Source of the DNA: Chlorobium ferrooxidans DSM 13031
GTDB lineage: Bacteria; Bacteroidota; Chlorobiia; Chlorobiales; Chlorobiaceae
DNA length: 64,000 nt
Direction: 5' to 3'
NCBI RefSeq assembly: GCF_000168715.1
Contig: NZ_AASE01000011.1
Span: 1 to 64,000, forward strand
The notes below the pieces were generated by a model. That model was not told where the DNA came from. It made no database searches and was given only the letters and a program-made list of their open reading frames with translations. This document shows, one piece after another, positions 21,001 through 26,357 of this stretch (positions within the stretch are counted from its first letter, which is position 1; every line of letters starts with the position of its first letter). A program made the position numbers and the translations under genes.

Positions 21001-21599
21001 AGCAGGAGGCGGAACGCCTTGTCATTGCTTACCGCACAGAGCTCCCCAACTGCACCATCCACCGGGTTGGAAACATCTCCTTTGCCTCGGAGGGGTCGCA
21101 GCTTCAGCAGAATATCCGGGATAACGCCTTTTTCCGGCAGCTCTCGGCATTTCTCCGCCTTGGAGTAGTCCCGGCGGTGCTGCCCGCTTCGCTCTCCCAT
21201 GTTGATCTGGTAGCCCGCTCGATAACTGCACTTGCCTACAAAGAGTCATTAGCCAATGAGATTCACCATATCGAGACCTCCCGCCCGGACTCTCTGGCAG
21301 AGGTCATTCTCTCAACCGGGGGGATGAAAGAGAGGGTCAGGGCATGCAGTTTCGGTGATTTTCTCAGACGGCTGCAGGAGGCTGTAGAGGAACCGGAGAT
21401 GGAGTCGGCAGTTGCAGAAACCGTTGAGAATTTCAGGCTTCAATCCGCAAGCCCGGCTCTGGCAGGACGACAGCATGTTATGGTCGTCTCGAAGAGAACC
21501 CGCCTTCTGCTTGAGAGGTTCGGAATTGTCTGGCCTTCAATTCCGAAGGAGGGGCTCAATGCACTATTGGATATGGCCATGGAGGTGGCCGGAAGATGA
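9030..21599 (+). CDS. Four-module NRPS with reductive release: A-T-C-A-T-C-A-T-C-A-T-R
   Basis: The protein has 4189 residues. A domains carry their P-loop-like A3 motif near residues 165, 1217, 2270 and 3327. Carrier-domain serines for phosphopantetheine are S547, S1602, S2654 and S3721. Three C domains have intact HHxxxDG (HHALVDG at 735, HHSIGDG at 1783, HHAVGDG at 2834). The C-terminal domain (about 3790-4189) is a thioester reductase with TGATGYLGSYLL near 3821 and the YxxxK pair in NYYIRSK near 3987. No C domain precedes the first A, so it is the loading module. By alignment to GrsA I read specificity residues: A1 has I in place of Asp235 (non-amino-acid starter likely), A2 DAWFLGFIVK, A3 DVSDVGAITK (Arg-like), A4 DLSTMVGAAK. 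Chain release should give an aldehyde or alcohol. The ATG uses AGAGG from the repeat just upstream. The stop overlaps the next start by 4 bp. Confidence 0.93.
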   Translation: MLYQKKIDDYFKLLASSHPSAPAIITDELLLTYGELDALSDRLAIALQIRGSAFQESIGVLTDRSASLPAAFLAILKAGGVYVPMAADLPPERLANMAEQASIRRIVALDGLEIPPALTTVLLRNGATSPSDALLRPEALISGVKTIFTPSERNSGTNALAAILFTSGSSGTPKGVPLTHAACINMVLGHIEAHHITAEDRILLSSSPVFILGFRTLCIPLISGSAFVPVSRSVIDRPDLLIELMSRHHVSIALFTPSYLHILNRALPEGLRCIITAGEMANADDARYYARYVDYWNIHGATEVCGTICMHHVDPDETGAVLSGRPFLNTLVYLLDEEGNEVPTGEIGEVHVVGVGLSPGYLKQPELNAEYFIETRYGRAFRSRDLARWNADGELETLGRSDNVVKISGQTVSLDEIELSLQRHPSVTIAKVVPHKGRLYAFVESPGSRDAEGVVWREFLLRTLPSYMIPAHITVMEKMPLSSAGKVDQRTLQQLAEGLLVHREGDEGVSTPPDGVLEQAIACIWEEALAIRPIMREQNFFAAGGTSLLAIAVSQRLHQLGYNVPVQMVLSSLSVKALAEQIVSMEEEEASPIRQSDFPDENLATADQEDFWIASEIGLAPAASHIARLLRVQGRQYSPEEWQSAWAHLLERHTALRTALYADEKGRVRWRSVGIEELSLDRGLRIDHCRSLGEARSIAAQRVNERFRLDNPPLSRAGLIWVDEGSETLFWFVLHHALVDGASARLLQDDLLSLLGKRELPPAPDGIAMAGIAEQHYLRSAQRERDRLFWMSRFDELAERDSGAFSDYVTERQRPALPGGEGAEPLLEQLDGDTVLRLSRMAKSCGIGLHALLLAILSSEIRRRTGRSDILVGSGITIRPAGGESAIGHFVNVVPVILFNQSDIPFSEDLRNTQSALTETVEHAAYPAGMLYREFRKRHPDLRSPSRTSLFDIALTAIPSRSSSDQESGLRLEPLTLAGEMEHPAAGLDLSFSHEPSSGSEGGLNLLLSWNPDVCSIDGARSWLASFAAWARWLAEKPERLEHPLPALLPFETELLQRWEEGEIKPRPNLRSHELFEALVERNPARTAIICPNRSETFRELDARANGIADSLVSHGVVRGCTVGVLASTPENLPAAVLGIWKAGGTYLPFAADTPAARLALMAKDAAANHLVVLDALKVPDALYSEVACIIHSGECPPTLLRPESDGSADDIAYIIYTSGTTGTPKGVPVSHAAYVNAILGVAERLGLRDDDRIALVSTMVFDASLWELGHGLLNGIAMVPVPPALREDPWQMKPYYREQGVTVAFHTPSYLRVSEKLPFEGLRILLTGGEAPNHHDMAIYAGRLAFWNFYGPTEATIVVSGALIAADTDSRVPLPVGAPLANMRISIRRHDGSPVPPGAEGEIWLGGIGIARGYLNHPEESERHFVQGADGTFYRSGDYGRWSAEGQLEINGRIDQQVKLNGQRVEPGEIEQMLSLHPAVVNAVVLADQLNNGVKVLRAFVQPENIALFSESELLEYLAGRLPQHMVPASIMAVEAIPLNPSGKIDREQLFRYAKEQRRSAVQEDVPGSPIEQQIGNIWAEVLGHERVVGSDNFFALGGNSLLAVTVAHRISRTFGVQLSARALFAAPTLRAFAEKTVSLPALAGVEDLAEESEVASEGEHEFWIAHSAGLDTRNFIIPVHYLVDREITADRLRSAWAVLVRRHEGLRSFFESDESGRLRRHSARDMEWTLESEEVYSTSDALLRIREHQFSELSMSAAPLWRAGFVDVSGEKMRFFWLALHHSIGDGQSIATLFSELARLLDGAVLSPHSPGGGVFAAREQNYLASGEADDDARYWKNLLEGVPDAAFEEWPLDMARSSRSLPGSHRFELLLDRETSEALKTIARDHDATLHSLVLTLLSLEAGRRSGRSDIMIGTTASVRERESDSQIIAYGVNMLPLHLKRERMQTFGDRLHATQHDLSEALQHARLPFARIYRSFWNEHPELRNPQRYPLFDIAVTENPGGRKDGAARYFTVAGKGTAPVRYEYTGASPGQDMVLIHENLEGGEILLQWHVNAALYTAETAGMWLEAVKGWAHWLAEDPRHAARPIPELLEEELRLLEIWQQGEIVERPELCFHQLFESVTDRPGQAGRAAVISPDRLITYRELDEEACVIAAALSERGVTRGEVVAVLSGRSKHLPAALLGIWKRGAIYLPLSTELPPERMSFMAEDAGVAQLIALDGAAVPELLARLFAEPLRPEELPEAFRRQHSSRVLHPAIPEDTAYILYTSGSTGLPKGTMIAHKSLVNMVLGAAGMLGCNCDDRTLLFASPSFDVSLSDIGVPLSSGGAICAVPGKIIESPNRFLEFLEEMQVTIADITPTYLGLFEGMELPSSLRVLVTGGEAPLPAEVKRYASKLSYFNAYGPTENTITSTMGLLKGDELRFFAAGRPLPNTALYICNEAGDYLPPGVSGEIRLGGEGISQGYLNRPELTAASFLGTSSGRLYRTGDLGRWHRDGTVEIIGRIDDQVKLNGIRIELGEIEYALTMHPAISQAVVLLDAPSGGSKSLWGVVRLTPGEEMPGRDELKTFLAERLPSHMIPSGVISVESIPLMVSGKVDRVALLALLEDHPFSSGLTPPEDELERCIAGIWSDLLRRSPIHREDNFFALGGHSLLAIAVAHRLQQSLGKEVPARELFAEPTLAGFSQRVRELNGAEGADDARTDLATEGQREFWTAERAGLGTSGFNIPLALLLHGEKRSAEKWRALWNELVERHEALRTGFYEDEAGNLRRVNADKVDAALELCSASSLEEARALVISFQSAPFSMSVPGLWRAGLIEVGGSNQTVFWLVMHHAVGDGLSLGILIDELTALLFRGSAPALLKTGLDRPAAREAAYLESNAAIQDAEYWQHVMAALLKSAPEAFDEWPLDKLRPNLRAASSSPGSHCFRTRLEPAMANALRLIAKRNRSTLHAFMLCLLGLEVRRRTGRNRFMIGTAASTRHSLDEMRTVGYFINMLPLVFHAPESASTDAAVQDMQQQLAEALQHVRYPFARIYSDFRRNHELSRHPGRYPLFDIAVTENPALSQPDKTEPLFSGLALPGTGITDYELRRNAPAQDMVLVHEGEADGGLVITWYVNAALYRESSARTWFDSLTGWMRYFSQNQESTALPPPLLLPEEDELLAGWQRGVLRNWPANSLPERIAQIASLFPERTALVTKEGDESFGMINTRADFLARALFRLEVHHGECVGVLTERSVALPETVLAIWKAGACYLPLTADLPAERLLFMAREAGVRKIIALDRLAVPAELSSLEFHIVRPEEIIPDAARSEDGDRPLSPDDPAYIIFTSGSTGVPKGVVLSHRGLINLGFGEAGIFNLCSEDRVMQISSPSFDLWISDLAVAWSLGAALVPVRREEMNDISGMHELMRRRGVTIATMSPSYLRLFEQADFPAMLRLIMTVGEPPLQEDLHYYSARLAYMNGYGPSEATAASTVGLILPDADQIHAGRPLPNTTVYISGEGGKPLPPGVTGEVWVGGAGLAAGYLNRPDLTAQAFVLVNGERRYRTGDLGRWLRSGELQILGRADSQVKLRGQRVELGEIEHRLASRPGIQQAVAVVETLADSTQRLCSFVVVDEQAEMPSSREWLSWLSATLPSYMIPASIVRIAALPLTPAGKVDRQALLDLQAEMALSLDEGITDTTTLSQRTPPQSATEKRIAEVWSELLRKPLVAREESFFELGGDSLRAIAVINRLGREFECTVNNLYEHPVLSDFALLCRPRPDHLRQHLQRLCSQERNEERCKEDNDREEEDAVRLQRALYEERVRADLKRDLQPRASYRHILLTGATGYLGSYLLRELLEESGVGVTVIVRGSDSAEGRVRLERVLGWYFGRDASRSLLDNPRLHVLSGDLRHPELLLADGHYAQLSESIDAVYHCAANVNHIGHYRDFLADNVEATRHLLRLAAGRKNESADFHFVSTLSVSASALSGGLRLFSEYDPPPEVLDDNYYIRSKQEAERLVIAYRTELPNCTIHRVGNISFASEGSQLQQNIRDNAFFRQLSAFLRLGVVPAVLPASLSHVDLVARSITALAYKESLANEIHHIETSRPDSLAEVILSTGGMKERVRACSFGDFLRRLQEAVEEPEMESAVAETVENFRLQSASPALAGRQHVMVVSKRTRLLLERFGIVWPSIPKEGLNALLDMAMEVAGR

Positions 21600-22840
21600 A
21601 CAGTATGACAGCATCCGAAACTTTCGATTATCTGCCTGTTCAGAAGTGGTTTATGACAAGGCCTCTCGAAAAGCGCAATCACTTCAACCACTCCTTTCTC
21701 TTTCGCGTCAATGAGCCGGTTGACAGAGAGCGATTGCAGGGTGCGTTGGAGAAGCTGAGCCGGCATCACGGTATGCTCAGGGCGGTCTATCCTGCCCGGG
21801 GGGGCTGTTTTTTGAGGGAGTCAGCTGAAATTGAGGTGAAGGAACTCGATATCGGCGGGAAAAGTGATGCGGAGATATTTGAGGAACTGACAGGGTGGCA
21901 AAACCACTTTGACCTGGAGCGCGGCTATCTCTGGCAGAGCGGCATCCTGAGAGGCTATCGAGACGGAAGTGAGCGGATCTTTCTTGCCATCCATCATATG
22001 GTGGTTGATGCGGCGAGCTGGTCGATAATCCGCGAGGACCTGAAGGAGCTTTTCGAGGGCCGTCCGATCGTTCAGAAGAGCTGCACCTACCGCGAGTGGG
22101 TCGATGCAGTCAGGGCTCATGGCCTCAGTGCTACAGATGAAGAACGTGCCTACTGGAGGCGATCAGAAGTTCAGCAGGAAGAGGTGCGCCACGTCTGGCA
22201 GGAACTGAGAGAAGAGGGCAGCTCACCAATGCAGTGCAGCAGAGTGGAATTTTCTCCGGAGATTGTCGCGAAACTGGAGCATGCAGCTCGTGCGCCCGGC
22301 ACCCCGAAAATCAGCGATCTCCTGCTCGGCGCTCTGGCCTCTGCTATGTATGAGGTGAGCGGAAAAAGGGAGAACTGGATAACCGTTGAAAAACCGGGTC
22401 GCGAGGGTCTTTCCTCGCCTCCTGATGTGAGCCGGACAGTCGGATGGTTCACGGTTCTCTTTCCTCTCTGCCTCGGTGTCGGCAGCGGGATCGGAGAGAG
22501 TGTCATGATGAACAGGGAGAGGTTAAGAGCTCTGCCCTGCAAGGGAATCGGTTACGGACCGCTCTACGGTTACGACAACCTTCCGGTGGTTCTCTTTAAC
22601 TATCTTGACCGGCTCACCGGCAGTGACGAGAGCAGCTGGCAGATCTCCCTGGCGGAACCCAGCGGTGAAAGCATGAGCCCTCTCAACCGGTTCGGAAACA
22701 TTGTTGACATTAACGGACTGGGCCGGAAAGGAAAAATCGGACTCTGGTTTGAAAGCTCACTCAAAGAAGATCCTCACAGAACGCTTTGTGAGGCTTTCAG
22801 AAAGGGTGTTGAGGAAGCAGTGCACTGGCTGAATCATTGA
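21596..22840 (+). CDS. Free-standing NRPS epimerization domain
   Basis: This 414-residue protein of the condensation superfamily has epimerase rather than condensation signatures: HHMVVDAASW (133-142; epimerases have HHxxxDxxSW), EKPGREGL in place of EGHGRE, SRTVGWFTVLFP (the diagnostic E5 motif), LPCKGIGYGP (E6) and VLFNYLDRL (E7). Epimerization domains flip the alpha carbon of a carrier-bound aminoacyl or peptidyl residue from L to D, and are normally fused after a T domain. Here the domain is separate, starting in the ATGA overlap with the NRPS stop codon, so it should work in trans on one of the NRPS carrier domains. The residue after the catalytic Asp is Ala rather than the more usual Gly. 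Confidence 0.85.
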   Translation: MNSMTASETFDYLPVQKWFMTRPLEKRNHFNHSFLFRVNEPVDRERLQGALEKLSRHHGMLRAVYPARGGCFLRESAEIEVKELDIGGKSDAEIFEELTGWQNHFDLERGYLWQSGILRGYRDGSERIFLAIHHMVVDAASWSIIREDLKELFEGRPIVQKSCTYREWVDAVRAHGLSATDEERAYWRRSEVQQEEVRHVWQELREEGSSPMQCSRVEFSPEIVAKLEHAARAPGTPKISDLLLGALASAMYEVSGKRENWITVEKPGREGLSSPPDVSRTVGWFTVLFPLCLGVGSGIGESVMMNRERLRALPCKGIGYGPLYGYDNLPVVLFNYLDRLTGSDESSWQISLAEPSGESMSPLNRFGNIVDINGLGRKGKIGLWFESSLKEDPHRTLCEAFRKGVEEAVHWLNH

Positions 22841-23072
22841 AAGATGAGAGGTATATCGCTGTAAAATGTTTTATATTGAGAGAATATGGTTGTTTTTTTT
22901 AGTGTTGACCCGCTCTTCTGCTCTCTGGATCTCAGGCAGTGCAATCGGGAGAGAAGAAAAAAATTACCGGTGATTTCTCTCTTATTGTTCTGTTTTTTTA
23001 CGAATTTACAGGTGCCCTGTTGTTGCATAAAGAGCAGGTTCGATACACTGTCTTAATAACAAGGAGAGACTA
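22841..23072. other. Intergenic region before exporter genes
   Basis: This 232-base A/T-rich gap contains only a weak stem (GAGAGAA...TTCTCTC around 22950-22980) followed by TTATTGTTCTGTTTTTTT on the plus strand. It could be a partial terminator after the epimerase gene, with a new promoter for the exporters, but neither is convincing. Confidence 0.35.
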
Positions 23073-24722
23073 TTGCATTTACTTCGTCTCCTGCATCTGA
23101 TCGGTGGCAAACCGTTGCGGAAGCTTATTCTTTTTGCTTCAGCCTCGGCACTGAGCACCACTCTTGTGCTTTCAGTGGTGACTTTTGCTGCCCAGCAGAT
23201 CGATAAAACCAGAGAGGAGTTCGTAAATCTGCCGCTTGCCGTGCTCTTCCTCCTCTCTCTGATCGTCTATGTTGTTTTTGAAACCCGTCTGGTTGAACGG
23301 TTTGCCTCCGATATCGAAGAGGCGATAGATCTGCTTCGAATGAAGCTGATCCGACGGCTCCGTCATGCCGATCTCTGGAAGATTGAGCACTTTGGTCAAA
23401 GCAGGCTGTTTACAAACATCACCCAGAGCTGCAAGGTTGTTTCATCAAACTCCCAGTATCTTGCGCTTACCATGCGTTCGGTCATCCAGATCGGGATGAT
23501 TCTCATCTACATCGCAACGGTCTCCCTGCTCTCCTGCATTCTGCTCACTGCCCTGCTTGCCGTGGCCACAACCGTCTACTACCGCCTCGGACTCACTCTT
23601 GAGAAGTGTCAGGAGGCTCTGGGCAGGGATGAGGGAAAGCTTTTTGAGTGTGTTGCGGACCTTCTTGACGGATTCAAGGAACAGCGGCTCAACAGCCGGC
23701 GGAGCAGGGCCCTTGGAGAGGAGTTCAACGAGCTTTCGCTGCATACGGTTTCATCAAGAAGTGAAATGCACCGCCAGAGCTGGCAGCAGTTTGTATTCGG
23801 TGAAACCATGTTCAATCTGATGCTGGGGCTTGTGGTTTTTGTCATACCGGTCTACTCCCCTTCGGTGCGCACCGAGCTGGTCAAGATTTCGGCAGCGGTT
23901 CTCTTTATGGTTCCTCCAGTTTTCGGGTTGATGCAGTCCCTGACGGTGCTGCGTGCCGCCAAGGCTGCCGCCGGACGGATGATGGAGCTTGACAGCGAAC
24001 TTGAGGATATTGTGGAACCATGCAGTGAGGAGGCGCAGCAGAGCCTCCCCCTTGAGTTCAGTGAGATCAGGATGGAAAATATGGTGTTTGCCTATCCGGC
24101 TCCGGAAGGTGAAAAGCCCTTCACGCTCGGACCTCTCAACCTTTCTGTCAAACGGGGCGAAGTGCTCTTCATAACCGGCGGAAATGGTTCCGGAAAGTCG
24201 AGTTTAATAAAATTGCTCACCTCGCTCTATCATCCGGAGCAGGGCATGCTCTATCAGGATAAAAAGGCTATAACTCATTCTGAATTTGCGGGATATCGCG
24301 CCCTGATGGCGCCGGTCTTCTCTGATTTCCATCTCTTTGAGCATCTCTACGGCCTCGGTGAGGTTGACACCCCGGCCGCCCGGGAGCTTCTCGGCTGGAT
24401 GGAGATGGAGAGGGTGGTCGGCATTACAGGCAACCAGTTTACCCGAACGGAGCTTTCAACCGGGCAGCGCAAACGTCTTGCGCTTGTTGCTGCACTGCTT
24501 GAGAAAAAGCCGATACTCATTCTCGATGAGTGGGCAGCCGACCAGGATGCCTATTTCAGGAAGAAATTCTATCGGGAGATTCTGCCTGAACTCAAACGCC
24601 GCGGCCTGACCATTATTGCCGTGACGCATGATGACCGCTACTTTGATGCGGCAGACCGCCGTATTCATCTTGAGTACGGACGCCTGAGGGAACTGCACGC
24701 AAACAGGGAGGACCAGGTATGA
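23073..24722 (+). CDS. PvdE/SyrD-type peptide ABC exporter, fused membrane and ATPase domains
   Basis: The 549-residue protein starts at a TTG at 23073, chosen because AAGGAGAG lies just upstream. The N-terminal half (about 15-290) is a six-helix ABC exporter membrane domain. The C-terminal half is an ATPase with Walker A GGNGSGKSS (about 369), signature STGQRKRLAL (about 463) and Walker B ILILDEWAADQD (about 482). The FSDFHLFEHLYG segment after Walker A and DEWAADQD instead of DEP are typical of the cyclic-peptide/siderophore exporter family (PvdE, SyrD). Such proteins move peptide precursors or products to the periplasm. It overlaps the next exporter gene by 4 bp, so the two are probably made together and may form a heterodimer. 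Confidence 0.88.
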   Translation: MHLLRLLHLIGGKPLRKLILFASASALSTTLVLSVVTFAAQQIDKTREEFVNLPLAVLFLLSLIVYVVFETRLVERFASDIEEAIDLLRMKLIRRLRHADLWKIEHFGQSRLFTNITQSCKVVSSNSQYLALTMRSVIQIGMILIYIATVSLLSCILLTALLAVATTVYYRLGLTLEKCQEALGRDEGKLFECVADLLDGFKEQRLNSRRSRALGEEFNELSLHTVSSRSEMHRQSWQQFVFGETMFNLMLGLVVFVIPVYSPSVRTELVKISAAVLFMVPPVFGLMQSLTVLRAAKAAAGRMMELDSELEDIVEPCSEEAQQSLPLEFSEIRMENMVFAYPAPEGEKPFTLGPLNLSVKRGEVLFITGGNGSGKSSLIKLLTSLYHPEQGMLYQDKKAITHSEFAGYRALMAPVFSDFHLFEHLYGLGEVDTPAARELLGWMEMERVVGITGNQFTRTELSTGQRKRLALVAALLEKKPILILDEWAADQDAYFRKKFYREILPELKRRGLTIIAVTHDDRYFDAADRRIHLEYGRLRELHANREDQV

Positions 24723-26353
24723 GACTTTACAAGGCGGTTTTGCGGGAGATACCCGAAAATCTGAAGCCGCTCCTTCTTATGAATATCTTGTCGGCGGTTG
24801 CAACAATGTCGCTTGTTGCGCTTGTCTCGACTGCGGCCAGGGAGGGCGGAACCGGCCAGATCAGCGGACGCCTTATGCTGATGTTTGCGATAACGGTTAC
24901 GCTCTACCATGTCACACACATCTATACCCTGGTAACAGCCTCCAAGGATACCGAGCGGCTCATACACAAACTGCGTATCGGTCTTTTCGATCTTATCCGC
25001 CGAACCGATCTGGTAACTATTGAAAAGATCGGACACGCAACGCTGCAGGGTGTGCTTACCCAGGACACCCAGATACTGGCCGAGGTTCTGCCCATGGTGG
25101 TGATCGGTTTTCAGCAGGCGGTCATGCTGCTCTTTCTGGCAGCCTACCTTGCATGGCTCTCCCCTGTTGCCTGTATTCTTGCCTTCGGTCTTGCCGGTTT
25201 AACCGTTGCCATACGTTTTTCCCGTGTCAGGGCGCTTCGCACCATGATGCAGAGGGCTGACGAAGCTGAAAAGCGGGTTTTTGACGGACTTACCGAGCTT
25301 CTTCATGGCTTCAAGGAGATCAGGATGAACGCATTGCGTGCGGATGATGTGACCCGCACTCTTGCCGCTGCCTCCCGTGAATCCTGCAGGGAAAGTTCAC
25401 TTCTGAAAGCGCAGTGGGGGCGAAATTATGCGGTTATAGAAGCCATGCTCTTCTCACTGGTCGGCCTTATGGTTTTTGTTGTGCCTTTATGGGTTGCGGG
25501 CTTTCATGCCGTTATTCTTCCGACCACCATTGCCGTTCTCTTTATCTCGGGGCCCGTCAGTACCGTCTCTTTTGTCACGCCCCTTGTGACCAAGGCGGAA
25601 ATGGCGCTTGAAAATATCGAGAAGATCAAGGCACAGCTGTTTTCAGCCGCCAAAACCGCAGCAAGCGAGGAGAGCGAACTGCTCGAACAGGCGCCCCTCT
25701 CGATCGCCCTCAGCAGGGCGGAACTCTCCTTCCGTGACGGAAAAGGCGCCCCCCTCTTCAAGGTTGGTCCGCTCAATGCCGAGTTTCGGGCCGGAGAGAT
25801 CACCATGATAACCGGAGGTAACGGCTCCGGCAAATCGACGCTGCTGCGTCTCCTTACGGGCCTTATTCCGCTTGATTCAGGATTCCTCCTTGCCGATCAC
25901 GCTGAACTCAGAATCGGGCAGATGCAGGACTACCGTAACCAGTTTTCCGCCATATTTTCGGACTTCCATCTCTCCCGCCGCCTTGCCTCGATTGAAGAGC
26001 CTGATCAGGAGAAAATCCGCCTCATGCTTGAACGGTTCGGCATGCAGGAGAAGGTGAGTGTTGTCAATGGTTCATTCAGCACCATTGATCTCTCCTCCGG
26101 ACAGCGTAAAAGACTCGCGTTGATTGTGGCTGAACTCGAAGACAAGCCGATCATTGTCCTTGATGAATGGGCGGCAGACCAGGATCCTCACTTCCGGCGA
26201 ATCTTCTACGAAGAACTGCTGCCGGATATGAAGACTCGCGGTAAAATCATTATCGCCGTCACCCATGATGATCGATGGTTCCATCTCGCTGACAGAATGT
26301 ACCGCATGAATGAAGGACAGATAGAAGAGACGAACAGGGCAACAGTGATTTAA
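24719..26353 (+). CDS. Second PvdE/SyrD-type peptide ABC exporter
   Basis: The 544-residue protein has the same layout as the preceding gene: six membrane helices (about 15-290), Walker A GGNGSGKSTLL (about 367), FSDFHLSRRL, signature SSGQRKRLAL and Walker B IIVLDEWAADQD. Sequence identity between the two is moderate, so they are old paralogues rather than a recent duplication. The ATGA overlap with the upstream gene and the 4-bp gap to the next NRPS gene suggest one transcript. Both lie between the two biosynthetic systems, so they could serve either or both. Confidence 0.88.
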   Translation: MRLYKAVLREIPENLKPLLLMNILSAVATMSLVALVSTAAREGGTGQISGRLMLMFAITVTLYHVTHIYTLVTASKDTERLIHKLRIGLFDLIRRTDLVTIEKIGHATLQGVLTQDTQILAEVLPMVVIGFQQAVMLLFLAAYLAWLSPVACILAFGLAGLTVAIRFSRVRALRTMMQRADEAEKRVFDGLTELLHGFKEIRMNALRADDVTRTLAAASRESCRESSLLKAQWGRNYAVIEAMLFSLVGLMVFVVPLWVAGFHAVILPTTIAVLFISGPVSTVSFVTPLVTKAEMALENIEKIKAQLFSAAKTAASEESELLEQAPLSIALSRAELSFRDGKGAPLFKVGPLNAEFRAGEITMITGGNGSGKSTLLRLLTGLIPLDSGFLLADHAELRIGQMQDYRNQFSAIFSDFHLSRRLASIEEPDQEKIRLMLERFGMQEKVSVVNGSFSTIDLSSGQRKRLALIVAELEDKPIIVLDEWAADQDPHFRRIFYEELLPDMKTRGKIIIAVTHDDRWFHLADRMYRMNEGQIEETNRATVI

Positions 26354-26357
26354 AATA

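Noticed and set aside
21596..22840. Stand-alone condensation domain
   Set aside because: The RTVGWFT, GIGYG and FNYL motifs indicate an epimerization domain.
22945..23000. Hairpin with T run as a terminator after the epimerase gene
   Set aside because: The stem is only 7 bp with a large loop; noted as weak in the intergenic entry rather than called.
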